Source: Bradyrhizobium pachyrhizi
Lineage (GTDB): Bacteria; Pseudomonadota; Alphaproteobacteria; Rhizobiales; Xanthobacteraceae
Assembly (NCBI RefSeq): GCF_001189245.1
Contig: NZ_LFIQ01000111.1
Span: 22,616-60,885 of the forward strand
Length of the DNA stretch: 38,270 nucleotides
Direction: 5' to 3'
The position numbers and the translations under genes are program-made. Within the stretch, counting starts at the first letter, position 1. Every line of letters begins with the position of its first letter. The notes under the pieces are model-generated. The model saw only the letters and a program-made list of their open reading frames with translations, ran no database searches and was not told where the DNA came from. This document shows, in pieces, positions 23,765 to 34,377 of the stretch.

Positions 23765-26167
23765 TCAGGCGACCGACCGTTCCGGCACCCTGCGCAACAT
23801 CTTGGCGACGTCGGCCGCCGGCCGCGGCGGACTGAACAGATAGCCCTGCGCCTGCGTGCAGCCCTCCCGACGCAGCAGGTCGAACTGGGTATCGGTCTCG
23901 ACCCCTTCGGCTGTCGTGACGATGCCGAGGCTCTTGCCGAGGCCGGTGACCGCGCGCACGATCGCCATCGAGTCCTCGCGCGTCGCAAGGTCGGTGACGA
24001 AGGACCGGTCGATCTTGATCTTGTCGAACGGGAAGCTGCGCAGATAGCTCAGCGAGGAATAGCCGGTGCCGAAATCGTCCAGCGAGATGCGGACGCCGAA
24101 GCCGCGCAGCTCATGCAGCACCGCGAGCGTCGCCTCGCTGTTCTGCAGCAGCACCGATTCGGTGATCTCGAGCTCAAGCCGGTCCGCCGACAGGCCGGAT
24201 GCTTCCAGCGCCGCCTTCACCGACGACACCAGGTTGGGGTTCTTGAACTGCACCGGCGAGAGATTGACGGCAACCGCGACGGCCACGGGCCAGCCCGCGG
24301 CATCCACGCAGGCCTTGCGCAACACGATGTCGCCAAGCGGAACGATCAGCCCGGTCTCCTCGGCGACAGGAATGAAATTGTTCGGCGCGATCAGGCCACG
24401 CAGCGAATGGTTCCAGCGCGCCAGCGCCTCGAAGGCGACGATCTGATCGCCCGCGACATCACGGATCGGCTGGTAGTAGACCTCGAACTCGTCATGCTCG
24501 AGCGCGAGCCGCAAGTCGCGCTCCAGCAGGCGGCGTGCCTGCGCACGCGCATCCATCCCGGTCTCGAAGAAGCGATAGGTGCCGCGGCCGTCGGCCTTGG
24601 CGCGGTATAGCGCAAGATCGGCCTTCTGCAGCAATTCGTCGGGATCCTTGCCATCCTCAGGCGCGAGCGAGATGCCGATGCTGACGCCGATCACGAGCTG
24701 ATGGCCGCCGATCTCGTAGGGCGCGGCGATCCGCTCGACCACGAGACTTGCCAGCGACGACACCACCGACGGATCGCAGTTGCTGCAGAACTGCACGATG
24801 GCGAATTCGTCGCCGCCAAGCCGCGCCACGGTGTCGTGCTCGGTCACGCATTCGCCGAGCCGGCGCGCGACTTCGCGGAGCAGCGCGTCGCCGATCGGAT
24901 GTCCGAGCGTGTCGTTGATTTCCTTGAAATGATCGAGATCGAGACAGAGCACGGCCAGCTGGTCGGAGCGCTTGGCCAGTCTCGAGGCCTTCTCGAGCTG
25001 CTCGCGGAACAGCGTCCGGTTCGGCAAATTGGTCAGCGCGTCATGCCGCGCCATGTGTGAAATCTGTTCCTGGGCCTGCTGCCATTCGGTGATGTCTTCG
25101 AAGGTCGCAACCCAGCCGCCGCCCTTCATCGGCTGGTCGACGACACGGATCGCGCGCGCGTTGCGGCTGACGATCCGTGTCGCGCTGTGGCCGGCCTTTG
25201 CCTCGGCGACGAGAGCATTGCAGAACTCCTCGGGATCGCCGTCCCACTCGCCGATGGAATGGAGGTCCTGCAGGACGTCGATCAGCAGACGTCCCTGCAG
25301 CGGCACGCGACTGCGCCCCATCATCTCGCTGTAGCGCTCGTTGAACAGCATGATGCGGCCGTCGGCATCGAACATGCAAAGCCCCTGCGACATGTTCTCG
25401 AGCGCGGTATCGAGCACCACCTTCTGCTTGTGAAGCTCGGTCTTGGCGCGACGGTCGAGGATCGAGGCGATCAGCGAGAGGCCGAGGATCGCGAAGGCCG
25501 CAACGGCGGTCATGAATGAGAGCACGCGCGGCGAGACCGTGAGTCCGCCGGAAACGATCGTCGGATCCGGAACGAGCGTCACCGCGCCCATTGCGGTGAA
25601 ATGATGCGAGACGATCGCGACGGTCAGAAGGCCGGTCGCGGCGGCCGTGGTGCCGAAACGTTCGCCACGGGTGGCAACGACGAGCGCGAGCGCGCCGAAC
25701 AGACTTCCGAACGCGATCGATGAGGCGACGATGCCGGGCGACCAGACGATGCGCGCGGGCAGCTCCAGCCCGAGCATGCCGGTGTAATGCATCGCCGCGA
25801 CGCCGGCGCCGACGATCGCGCCACCGGCCGCAACCGTCCGCCAGCGTCCATCGAGCGTGGCGACGGCCAATCCGACGGCCAGGATCGCAACCGCGAGCAC
25901 CAGCGACAGCAGCGTGATGGGAATGTTGTATCCGGCCTCGATGCCGGGATCGTACGCCAGCATGGCGACGAAATGGGTGGCCCAGATACCGCAACCGCCG
26001 ACCGCCGCATCGAGGCCGATCCAGATCTCGCGGGCACGCCCCTGTGCGGCGCGGGCGCGGTGAAACAGGCTGATCGCGACGGCGCTGGCGAGCAGGCAGA
26101 TCACCCCGCCAAGGACAACCAAACGCCAGTCATGTTCCAAAGTGAGACAGGTCAGAACGCGATACAT
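23765..26167 (-). CDS. MHYT-PAS-GGDEF-EAL membrane c-di-GMP enzyme
   Basis: This 800-residue inner-membrane protein has an N-terminal MHYT sensor of about seven helices (residues 10-240). The MHYT-type motifs are THFVAMLAY, MHYTGMLGL and HHFTAMGAV, whose His/Met residues are proposed to bind copper. A PAS region follows (about 255-375: ENMSQGLCMFDADGRIMLFN), then GGDEF (RLGGDEFAIV near 447) and EAL (FEALARW near 578, VNLSP, LEITES, DDFGTGYSS, KIDRSF, AEGVE, QGY). Both active sites look complete; the RxxD inhibitory site is absent (TEHD). The layout matches MucR of Pseudomonas aeruginosa. The ATG at 26167 has GGGGG upstream; an ATG at 26269 adds 34 residues outside the MHYT domain. Confidence 0.93.
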   Translation of the reverse strand: MYRVLTCLTLEHDWRLVVLGGVICLLASAVAISLFHRARAAQGRAREIWIGLDAAVGGCGIWATHFVAMLAYDPGIEAGYNIPITLLSLVLAVAILAVGLAVATLDGRWRTVAAGGAIVGAGVAAMHYTGMLGLELPARIVWSPGIVASSIAFGSLFGALALVVATRGERFGTTAAATGLLTVAIVSHHFTAMGAVTLVPDPTIVSGGLTVSPRVLSFMTAVAAFAILGLSLIASILDRRAKTELHKQKVVLDTALENMSQGLCMFDADGRIMLFNERYSEMMGRSRVPLQGRLLIDVLQDLHSIGEWDGDPEEFCNALVAEAKAGHSATRIVSRNARAIRVVDQPMKGGGWVATFEDITEWQQAQEQISHMARHDALTNLPNRTLFREQLEKASRLAKRSDQLAVLCLDLDHFKEINDTLGHPIGDALLREVARRLGECVTEHDTVARLGGDEFAIVQFCSNCDPSVVSSLASLVVERIAAPYEIGGHQLVIGVSIGISLAPEDGKDPDELLQKADLALYRAKADGRGTYRFFETGMDARAQARRLLERDLRLALEHDEFEVYYQPIRDVAGDQIVAFEALARWNHSLRGLIAPNNFIPVAEETGLIVPLGDIVLRKACVDAAGWPVAVAVAVNLSPVQFKNPNLVSSVKAALEASGLSADRLELEITESVLLQNSEATLAVLHELRGFGVRISLDDFGTGYSSLSYLRSFPFDKIKIDRSFVTDLATREDSMAIVRAVTGLGKSLGIVTTAEGVETDTQFDLLRREGCTQAQGYLFSPPRPAADVAKMLRRVPERSVA

Positions 26168-26313
26168 ATAGGCCCCCTTTATGGACCCATAAGAACAGAC
26201 GCATTCGTGTACGAACGGTAACCGCATTGCAGCAAGGTTCCACCCATGGTGAAGAAGCCTTGAATGCAAGCGATCGGGTCAGGGCGAGCGGAGATCCCTC
26301 GCTGCGGTTCGTC

Positions 26314-27732
26314 TCAACGCCGAGTCCGTGACCAAGCGCCGATCCAGATCAGCGCAGCGGCCGCAAGCAACGCGCCGGCGGAGATGACGAGGGCCGCATG
26401 CAGGCCGGCGATGAAGGCCGCGGACCGGCTGACCATCGAGCCGAACAGCGCGACACCAAGCACGCTGCCGGTCTGCCGGGTCGCGTTCAACACTCCGGCC
26501 GCGATGCCGGCATGCTGCGGCTCGGCACTGCCGAGCAACGCCGATGTCAGGGGCGGCACCAGCAGGCCGAGGCCGCCGCTCATGGCCAGCAATTGCAGGC
26601 AGATCGCGAGATAGCTCGTGCCGGGGCCGATGAACAGCAGCGCCAGACATCCGGCGGCCGAGAGCGCGGCGCCGAGCGCGATTGTCTCCGGCGCGCCGAT
26701 CCGCTCCGCGACACGCGGCGCGATCAGGTTGGCGGGCAGCACGGCGCCGAGCATCGGCACGAACGCCAGGCCGGTGGCGAACGCCGACAGCCCGTTGACC
26801 TGCTGGAAGTAGAGGCTGAGCACGAAGATCAGGCCGTAGAACGCGACATTGACCAGGAGGCCGACCAGCGAGGTCAGGGCAAACATCCGGTGGCGGAACA
26901 GCGAGAGCGGCAGCATCGGCTGCGGCGCGCGCGCCTCACGCCAGACGAACAGCACGGAGAAGACGGCGGCGAGAACGAAGCCTGCGACCACGAACGGGCT
27001 GCTCCAGCCGAGCGCGCCGCCTTCGATCAGCCCGCCGGCCAGCGTGCCGAGCGCGGCGATCGCAGCGAGCTGCCCCGGCAGATCGAGCCGGTGTTGCTGA
27101 TGACGCGTGGTTTCGCTGGCAAAGCGCCAGGCGAGCCACAGGCCGGCCAGGCCGATCGGCAGGTTGACCATAAAGATCGCGCGCCAGCCGACCAGCGCGA
27201 TCAGTCCGCCGCCGACGAACGGACCGGCGGTGAGCGCAAGGCTCGCGCCCGCGGCCCAGACCCCGACCGCGCGTCCCCGCGCCTTCTCGTCTTCATAGGC
27301 ATGGCGGAGCAGCGCCAGCGAGTTCGGCACCAGGATGGCCGCGGCCAGCCCCTGCACGCAGCGGGCGGCTATCAGCGTCGCCGCATCAGGCGCGACTGCG
27401 CAGCCAACCGATGCCGCGGTGAAGATCGCAAACCCGGCCATGAAGATGCGCTTGGCGCCGATCCGGTCGCCGAGCGCGCCCGCGGTCAGGATGAAGGCCG
27501 CAAAGGCAATCGTGTAGGCGCTGACCACCCATTGCAGTTCGGCAACGCCGCCGCCGAGCGAGGCGCCGATCGCATTGAGCGCCGTGTTGACGATGGTGAC
27601 GTCGAGCTGCACGACGCCATAGCCGAGACTCATCGCGGCGAGCGTCAACGTCGCCGCGAGCCCGCTCGTTTGCTGATGCGACGTTGCGCGGCGGTCCGGC
27701 ATGTGCCGGACGTTCAGGGATGTCTGTTGCAT
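26314..27732 (-). CDS. MFS drug/proton exporter, DHA2 (EmrB/QacA-like)
   Basis: This 472-residue inner-membrane antiporter has about 14 predicted helices. QLDVTIVNTALNAIG in helix 1, GALGDRIGAKRIF (motif A) and LALTAGPFVGGGL (motif C) mark the 14-helix DHA2 exporters of toxic compounds. Its substrate is unknown, and no EmrA-like membrane fusion partner is adjacent. The ATG at 27732, with AAGGA eight bases upstream, was chosen over a start 47 residues earlier whose sequence is Arg-rich and unlike the family. A perfect 8-8-8 inverted repeat lies 57 bases upstream, probably a repressor site. No regulator gene is adjacent. Confidence 0.92.
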   Translation of the reverse strand: MQQTSLNVRHMPDRRATSHQQTSGLAATLTLAAMSLGYGVVQLDVTIVNTALNAIGASLGGGVAELQWVVSAYTIAFAAFILTAGALGDRIGAKRIFMAGFAIFTAASVGCAVAPDAATLIAARCVQGLAAAILVPNSLALLRHAYEDEKARGRAVGVWAAGASLALTAGPFVGGGLIALVGWRAIFMVNLPIGLAGLWLAWRFASETTRHQQHRLDLPGQLAAIAALGTLAGGLIEGGALGWSSPFVVAGFVLAAVFSVLFVWREARAPQPMLPLSLFRHRMFALTSLVGLLVNVAFYGLIFVLSLYFQQVNGLSAFATGLAFVPMLGAVLPANLIAPRVAERIGAPETIALGAALSAAGCLALLFIGPGTSYLAICLQLLAMSGGLGLLVPPLTSALLGSAEPQHAGIAAGVLNATRQTGSVLGVALFGSMVSRSAAFIAGLHAALVISAGALLAAAALIWIGAWSRTRR

Positions 27733-27788
27733 GGTCTCGTCCTTGCTCTCGGCAACCAATGCGAGACATAGGCCTTCGTTTCGCCGTA

Positions 27789-27812
27789 ACACTTCGGCAC
27801 GGATCGAAGTGT
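27789..27812. promoter_or_regulatory. Inverted repeat ACACTTCG-N8-CGAAGTGT upstream of MFS exporter
   Basis: Perfect eight-base arms are separated by eight bases, 57 bases before the exporter start. The dimension fits a TetR- or MarR-type operator. A related half-site, ACACTTTGG, occurs at 27952-27960. Confidence 0.5.
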
Positions 27813-28320
27813 GAAATCGCGTGCCTGGCCGATCTGTCCGACGGCGGCGCGCTTGCGCGGCGTTTTGCCTCAATAGACCTACGGACCGCCTTCGCGCGCC
27901 TGACCCGGCCCGAGCGCAGGGCGGATCATGTGCATCCGCGCGTCGACTTCACACTTTGGTAAACGTCACAGCGGGCTCAGGCGTCCCCATGCTGATGCAT
28001 ATCGTCTATTCGCCCCGCGCCAACTAACCCGCATCGAGGCCGGGACCGCCGCAAAATCGGCAAAAAAGCCGACGAAACCGCTTGGAACGGCGGAACACGT
28101 AGCGGCCCCGTCGCGGTCGTGCGACTCACATTCCGCAGAGCGAGAACATATGTAGGCAATATGACAATGACGCTGGACGAGGGCCGAAGCTTGGCTTGTC
28201 AAGGGCTGCACAACGCATCGGTTTTGCCTTATGGGTCATCGCGTACGGTGCGTTTGCCCGTCACCCGTCGCCGTCCGTGACCGGGTCCCACTGAAATTTG
28301 CCGCCCCGCCGGGAGGATGA
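27813..28320. other. Long divergent gap between MFS and LPG-synthase-like genes
   Basis: These 508 bases show no convincing gene or RNA. Short frames in the stretch are unlike known proteins. GGAAC occurs twice near 28083-28097, but no CGTT follows at the right distance for an EcfG-type promoter. The last bases contain GGAGG, the ribosome site of the next gene. Confidence 0.35.
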
Positions 28321-29397
28321 ATGCTTCGGCTGCTGACCACGCTTGGGCGTGGTTTCAAGGAAAAGATCGGCTGGAAACGGCTCGGGATCGCCGCGAGTGT
28401 GTTGATCATCGCGTTCGCGATCACGTCGCTTGTTCACACCCTGAAGGGCGTCGATACCGGCATCATTCTCACCGCGCTCACCAACATCGCGCCGCACCGG
28501 ATCGCGCTGGCGGCGCTCTGTGTGGTCGGGGCGTTCTGCACGCTGACCTTCTACGACTTCTTCGCGCTGCGCACGATCGGCAAGATCCATGTCCCCTACC
28601 GCATCGCAGCGCTGTCGAGCTTCACGAGCTACACGATCGGCCACAATATCGGCGCCACGGTTTTCACCGGCGGCGCGATCCGCTTCCGGATCTATTCCGA
28701 TTATGGCCTCTCCGCGATCGACGTCGCCAAGATCTGCTTTCTGTCGGGCCTGACCTTCTGGCTCGGCAATTTGTTCGTGCTCGGCTTCGGCATGGCCTGG
28801 CACCCGGCGGCAGCGTCGGCGATGGACCTGCTGCCGCCGGCGATGAACCGGCTGATCGCGCTCGGCTGCCTTGCCGGCATCGGCGCCTATTTCGTCTGGC
28901 TCCTGACCGGCGAGAAGCGCCGCGAGCTCGGCCAGAACGGCTGGAAGGTGGTGCTGCCCTCGGCCAAGCTGACGCTGTTGCAGATCCTGATCGGCGTGGT
29001 CGATCTCGGCTTCTGCGCGCTCGCAATGTACCTGCTGATGCCGACCGAGCCGCATATCGACTTCGTATCGCTGGCGGTCGTGTTCATCCTGGCGACGCTG
29101 CTCGGCTTCGCCAGCCACGCCCCCGGCTCGATCGGCGTGTTCGACGCCGCGATGCTGGTGGCGCTGCCGGAGTTCAGCAAGGAGCAATTGCTGGCGACGC
29201 TGGTCGTGTTCCGCATCCTCTACTTCCTGATCCCGTTCGGGATTTCGATCTCGATCATGGGCATGCGCGAGCTCTGGCTCAACGTGGTGCAGCCTTGGCA
29301 AGAGCGGAAACGACTAAGCCAAGCCTGCACGGCTTCGGCGACCGTGCGGCAACCGATCGAAAGCCGGCAGCAGCGGGTCAGGCAGCTGAAACGGTAA
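28321..29397 (+). CDS. Lysylphosphatidylglycerol synthase-type transmembrane (YbhN/UPF0104) protein
   Basis: This 358-residue integral membrane protein has about 8-9 hydrophobic segments. It corresponds to the flippase-like N-terminal half of MprF. The family blocks are FYDFFALRTIGKIHVPYRIA, SFTSYTIGHNIGATVFTGGA with IRFRIYS, and HAPGSIGVFDAAMLVALPE near the C-terminus. The aminoacyl-transferase half of MprF is absent, so it should not modify lipids itself; lipid or polyprenyl transport is a family-level guess. GGAGG is four bases before the ATG. It is followed in the same direction by the SGNH hydrolase after 103 bases. Confidence 0.88.
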   Translation: MLRLLTTLGRGFKEKIGWKRLGIAASVLIIAFAITSLVHTLKGVDTGIILTALTNIAPHRIALAALCVVGAFCTLTFYDFFALRTIGKIHVPYRIAALSSFTSYTIGHNIGATVFTGGAIRFRIYSDYGLSAIDVAKICFLSGLTFWLGNLFVLGFGMAWHPAAASAMDLLPPAMNRLIALGCLAGIGAYFVWLLTGEKRRELGQNGWKVVLPSAKLTLLQILIGVVDLGFCALAMYLLMPTEPHIDFVSLAVVFILATLLGFASHAPGSIGVFDAAMLVALPEFSKEQLLATLVVFRILYFLIPFGISISIMGMRELWLNVVQPWQERKRLSQACTASATVRQPIESRQQRVRQLKR

Positions 29398-29500
29398 CGG
29401 ACAACGTTATCGGCCCCTGTGCGGGCCCCTCGATCCCGGATTTTCGATCCTCGCGGCCGCTTCTCTTATTTTCGCCGTACCGCTCGCGTCAAACCGCGCC

Positions 29501-31468
29501 ATGATTGGCTTTTTGGTTCGATTTTCGTTTCGGGTGACGGTCTGCAGCGTGCTGCTCGGCAGCGCGCTGGCCGCGGTATTCGCATCGGCCGCGGACGCGC
29601 AGGACAACCAGCTGCAGATCTCCTGGGAGGTCCGCAACCGCTTTCGCCTGTTCCGCGAGGAACGCGACTTCCGCCTGCATGTCGAAAGCGGGCTTGGCCG
29701 CAGCGTGCTGGCCTCGGAACAGACGCTGGAACTGCAAAGCGACGGCCGCGGCTGGGCGCGCAACACCGTGAACCGGCTCTGCATCGACCTGCAGGGCCGC
29801 GTCAGCGAGCCCTGCACGCGCGACAACGTCAAGGAAAGCTATCTGACGCCGATCGATCATCCGATCGTCGTACGGCTCACCGGGCCGGTTCCGGTCGGCG
29901 CGACCTGCGCCTGGTCGTTCGACGACGGCGACGGGCCGCAATCCTCGACATTCGATTGCGCCGAGCCGATCAACCTGCGCGTCCGCTACGGCCGCACCAC
30001 GGTCGCGACCGTCGACGTCGCAAGCGGCTCGGAGGCCAACCAGCGCGTGACGACTCAGATCGAGGTGCGCGACTTGCTGATCGCGGGCCTCGGTGACAGC
30101 ATCGCATCCGGCGAGGGCAATCCCGACCGCGCGATTGCGCTCTCCGACGAGGGGTTCTGCTTCCGCTCCTATCTCGGCGGGGCGCAATATTACCGGCCGA
30201 GCCGCGCCGGCTACAAAGGCGGCCGCGCCTGCGAAGCGCCGGACACCCTGACCAACTGGCAGCGCCAGAGCGCGCTCTGGCTCAACTCGGCCTGTCACCG
30301 GTCGCTGTACAGCTATCAGACCCGCACCGCGCTCGCGCTCGCCGTGCAATATCCGCACATCGCGGTGACCTATCTGCCGCTGGCGTGCACCGGCGCCACC
30401 ATCGCCGACGGCCTGCTCGGCTCGCAGCAGGCGCGGGAATGCCTGCCGACGAAGACAGCCAACACCTGCTCGGGCACCGTCAACGGCCAGATCGCGGAGC
30501 TGCGCACGGCACTCGCCGCCGCCAAGCGCCGTCAGCCCGACCGGACCCTCGACCTCGTGCTGCTCTCGATCGGCGCCAACGACATCTACTTCTCCGGCCT
30601 CGTCGCCAACGTGATCGTCGACACGCCGACCGAGCGCACGCTGTTCAGCCGCGGCGGCTCAATGGCCAGCGTCGACGATGCCCGTTCGGCGCTGGCGCGC
30701 GACCTGCCGGCCGATTTTGCCAAGCTGCGCGACGCGCTGAAGCCGCTGGTCGGCGGCGATCTCTCGCACGTGATCTACACGGCCTATGCCAATCCGGCGC
30801 TGGCCAATGGCGGCGCGCCCTGCCCCGGCGGCCGCGCCGGCTTCGAGATCCATCCCTCGTTCAACGCGGATCCCAGCCGCCTCGCGTCGGTCTCGAGCTT
30901 CGTGCAGAACGAGTTCCTGCCGCAGCTCAAGGCGATCGCGCAGTGCCAGTCCGGCATCATCTGCCGCAATCCGCAGGCCGACCGCATGACCTTCGTCGAC
31001 GCGCATCAGGACGCGTTTGCGAGCCATGGCTTCTGCGCACGCGCCTCGACCGATCCGGAATTCGACCGCGACTGCTTTGCAGCCAATGGCGACAGCTTCG
31101 TGTCGGACATCGTCGCCGCCGCCAACCAGCCGCTCAAATGCGGCCGCAGCGCCGGCGAATACCGCGCCTATCTGCCGCGTGCGCGCTGGATCCGCGACGC
31201 CAATGACAGCTACTTCACCGCGATGACCTACCCGCAGGGCCTGCCGTCCTCGATGCAGCCAAGCGACATCCACGACGCGACATGGGGCATCCTGTCGGCG
31301 GTGTATGGCGGCGCGGTGCATCCGAGCGCCGAAGGCCATGCCGCGATGGCCGATGCCGCGGTCCCCGCGGCCGCCACCGTGCTGCAGCTGAACACCGCTG
31401 TGCCCGAGGTGATTACCGAGCCGGTCGCGCCACTGCCGATGCCGATTGCACCGACGGGACAGCGCTGA
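29501..31468 (+). CDS. Secreted SGNH/GDSL-type hydrolase
   Basis: This 655-residue exported protein has a signal peptide ending near AAVFASAADAQ (residue about 34). Residues about 35-190 form an uncharacterised region (ISWEVRNRFRLFREERDF, WSFDDGDGPQSS) that may be a beta-sandwich. The catalytic domain has block I GLGDSIASGEGNPD (Ser near 200), SIGANDIYFSG (block III, Asn) and HPSAEGHAAMAD (Asp/His block V near 610). It is an esterase or lipase of unknown substrate in the periplasm or outside. Many cysteines suggest disulfides. No ribosome site is visible before the ATG at 29501. A Pro-rich tail ends the protein. Confidence 0.85.
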   Translation: MIGFLVRFSFRVTVCSVLLGSALAAVFASAADAQDNQLQISWEVRNRFRLFREERDFRLHVESGLGRSVLASEQTLELQSDGRGWARNTVNRLCIDLQGRVSEPCTRDNVKESYLTPIDHPIVVRLTGPVPVGATCAWSFDDGDGPQSSTFDCAEPINLRVRYGRTTVATVDVASGSEANQRVTTQIEVRDLLIAGLGDSIASGEGNPDRAIALSDEGFCFRSYLGGAQYYRPSRAGYKGGRACEAPDTLTNWQRQSALWLNSACHRSLYSYQTRTALALAVQYPHIAVTYLPLACTGATIADGLLGSQQARECLPTKTANTCSGTVNGQIAELRTALAAAKRRQPDRTLDLVLLSIGANDIYFSGLVANVIVDTPTERTLFSRGGSMASVDDARSALARDLPADFAKLRDALKPLVGGDLSHVIYTAYANPALANGGAPCPGGRAGFEIHPSFNADPSRLASVSSFVQNEFLPQLKAIAQCQSGIICRNPQADRMTFVDAHQDAFASHGFCARASTDPEFDRDCFAANGDSFVSDIVAAANQPLKCGRSAGEYRAYLPRARWIRDANDSYFTAMTYPQGLPSSMQPSDIHDATWGILSAVYGGAVHPSAEGHAAMADAAVPAAATVLQLNTAVPEVITEPVAPLPMPIAPTGQR

Positions 31469-31537
31469 ACGCTTACGCTGCCACGCAAGAGCGGAGCATG
31501 AGCGTGCGCAGATCGGAGCGTTAGCCGGAGAGAAGTG

Positions 31538-32104
31538 TTAGTGCCGCTTCGTCGCGGGCACTGGCGCCGCCGGCTTCGCCACCGCGGCTTGCGCCGGCAG
31601 ATATTTGGCGACGATCGCGGGATCGAGCTGGGCCACCGCGGTGTCAGGCAGCCGGGTCCAGACCTCATCCTTGCCGAACAGCGAGATGCCGAGAAAGCCG
31701 CGCATCGTCAGCGTCTGACCATCGGCGCTCAACGTCATCTTGGCCTTGTAGACCTTGCCGTTGCGCGGATCGAGCACGTTGCCGCCTTCATAGGCGAGCC
31801 CGTTGCGCTTCATGTCGCGGATGAGGGGAATGCCGAGCCACGGCATGTCCTTGCGATCGTCGGTGCATTTCGAGCAGACCGGATTGGGCGGATCTCCGGG
31901 CGACGAGAACATCTTTGCGATCATGCCTTCGAACAGACCATTGCGCTCGATCACCAGGAACCAGCCCTCGGGCTTGCCGTCTTCGACCTTTTGCCACAGG
32001 CCGGCAGCCGACGGGTCGGCCGCCGAGGCCGCAAGCGGAGCAGCTAGCGCAAAGGCCGTGGCGATCGCGAGGATCAGCCGAAGTCTGGATAGCGTGTTCC
32101 GCAT
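31538..32104 (-). CDS. DUF2147 exported protein
   Basis: This 188-residue protein has a signal peptide ([20 protein letters not shown], cleaved near SAADP). Its DUF2147 domain begins [20 protein letters not shown] and includes [39 protein letters not shown] and [20 protein letters not shown]. The CxxC-like pair may bind metal or form a disulfide. Three ATGs in a row occur at the start; the one at 32104 has AGGTG six bases upstream. The Ala/Pro-rich tail is variable. DUF2147 proteins are periplasmic with no established reaction. Confidence 0.87.
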   Translation of the reverse strand: MRNTLSRLRLILAIATAFALAAPLAASAADPSAAGLWQKVEDGKPEGWFLVIERNGLFEGMIAKMFSSPGDPPNPVCSKCTDDRKDMPWLGIPLIRDMKRNGLAYEGGNVLDPRNGKVYKAKMTLSADGQTLTMRGFLGISLFGKDEVWTRLPDTAVAQLDPAIVAKYLPAQAAVAKPAAPVPATKRH

Positions 32105-32234
32105 CATCATCACCTGATCAATCGACCAACTCGAGTACAAGCAGAAGACTACGGCCATTTGACGGAGTGTTCCAGTACCCGCGCCGCGCAGGAAATGGCC
32201 CATGCCTCCGGCATTGGTCGCTGCTCGAGTGGAA

Positions 32235-33275
<1,041 letters not shown>

Positions 33276-33427
33276 TCAGTTGAAATCGACTGGACGGCTC
33301 TCGCCTGCCCAGCCAAGTATGGCCGGATCGGGACATGCATAATAGGGACAGCGGCTGGCGCGGCAACCCCTTGCCGAGCCTGCGCAACTCGGCTGTATGG
33401 GCGGGGAAACCGACGGAGATCCCCCTC

Positions 33428-33889
33428 GTGAATGCCCCTGTTCGTGCTGACGATGCGCCGCGCCTGGAAGACTTTCCCTATCGCCTGTCCGACAATGTGC
33501 GCTTTGCCGATCTCGACCCCAACGGGCACGTCAACAACGCCGTCTATGCGAGCTATTTTGAAACCGGCCGCGTCACGCTGGTGAAGGACCTCAGCATGGG
33601 GCTGATGCCGGCAGGGCTCGGCTGGATCATGGTGCGCCTCGACATCCATTTCCGCGCCGAGCTGCACTGGCCGGGTCAGATCGAGCTCGGGCTCGGTCTC
33701 GTCAAGTTTGGACGCACATCGACCACCTTCGACCAGGTGGTGTTTTCGGAAGGCAGATGCGTGGCGTCGGCGAAGGCGGTCACGGTGATGATCGATGAGG
33801 TCACCCGCAGGCCGACGCCGCTGCCGGCGGAGGTCAAGCAGAACTTCCGCCGCTGGGTCCGTCGCGGAGTGAATCCGGACGGCGAATAA
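33428..33889 (+). CDS. 4-hydroxybenzoyl-CoA / acyl-CoA thioesterase-like hotdog protein
   Basis: This 153-residue hotdog-fold enzyme begins MNAPVRADDAPRLEDFPYRL. The VRFADLDPNGHVNNAVYASY block carries the probable catalytic Asp30, and FRAELHWPGQIELGLG follows; it is a thioester hydrolase of YbgC/4HBT type with unknown acyl-CoA substrate. The GTG at 33428 has GGAG eight to nine bases upstream. An ATG at 33335 adds 31 residues not resembling the family and overlaps the divergent promoter. The ferredoxin gene converges on its end with six bases between. Confidence 0.86.
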   Translation: MNAPVRADDAPRLEDFPYRLSDNVRFADLDPNGHVNNAVYASYFETGRVTLVKDLSMGLMPAGLGWIMVRLDIHFRAELHWPGQIELGLGLVKFGRTSTTFDQVVFSEGRCVASAKAVTVMIDEVTRRPTPLPAEVKQNFRRWVRRGVNPDGE

Positions 33890-33895
33890 GAGATC

Positions 33896-34216
33896 CTAGG
33901 CCTGCCGCTCCGGCGTCGACACGACCAGTCCGTCGAGATCGTCGGTCACCTTGATCTGGCAGGACAGCCGCGAATTCGGACGCACGTCGAAGCCGAAATC
34001 CAGCATGTCCTCTTCCATCGGCGACGGCGCGCCGACCTTCTCGCGCCAGGCTTCATCGACATAGACATGGCAGGTCGCACAGGCGCAGGCGCCGCCGCAT
34101 TCGGCTTCAATGCCGGGAATGGCGTTGCGGATCGCGCCTTCCATCACCGTCGCGCCGTTCTCGATGTCAACTGTGCGTTTCTCGCCGGAATGGTCGATAA
34201 AGTGGATTTTGGCCAT
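33896..34216 (-). CDS. [2Fe-2S] ferredoxin, adrenodoxin type
   Basis: This 106-residue cytoplasmic electron carrier has the cluster ligands C-x5-C-x2-C at Cys40, Cys46 and Cys49 ([14 protein letters not shown]) and Cys85 in LSCQIKV. The acidic stretch EEDMLDFG between them is the partner-binding region of adrenodoxin-type ferredoxins such as the Rhodopseudomonas palustrisredoxins that serve cytochromes P450. Cys44 is an extra cysteine beside the ligands. Nearby FNR at 32.2-33.3 kb is a plausible reductase. A cytochrome P450 is not visible. It converges on the thioesterase gene. Confidence 0.92.
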   Translation of the reverse strand: MAKIHFIDHSGEKRTVDIENGATVMEGAIRNAIPGIEAECGGACACATCHVYVDEAWREKVGAPSPMEEDMLDFGFDVRPNSRLSCQIKVTDDLDGLVVSTPERQA

Positions 34217-34377
34217 GATTGCTCGTGCTGCCGGAATGCGCCGGACGATGGATGGAAAGGTCCCGGGCAGTCGTATAACGGGTCGATCCGCACAGCGCTA
34301 GCGCGGAGACCGAAAACCTGCCCGCCGGTTGGGAAGCCGCCCAAGCCTTCGCGGCGGGCCGCCGAGACGCCGGATGC

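Noticed and set aside
28083..28110. EcfG-type promoter, GGAAC near 28083 and 28093
   Set aside because: No CGTT follows at 16-17 bases from either copy.
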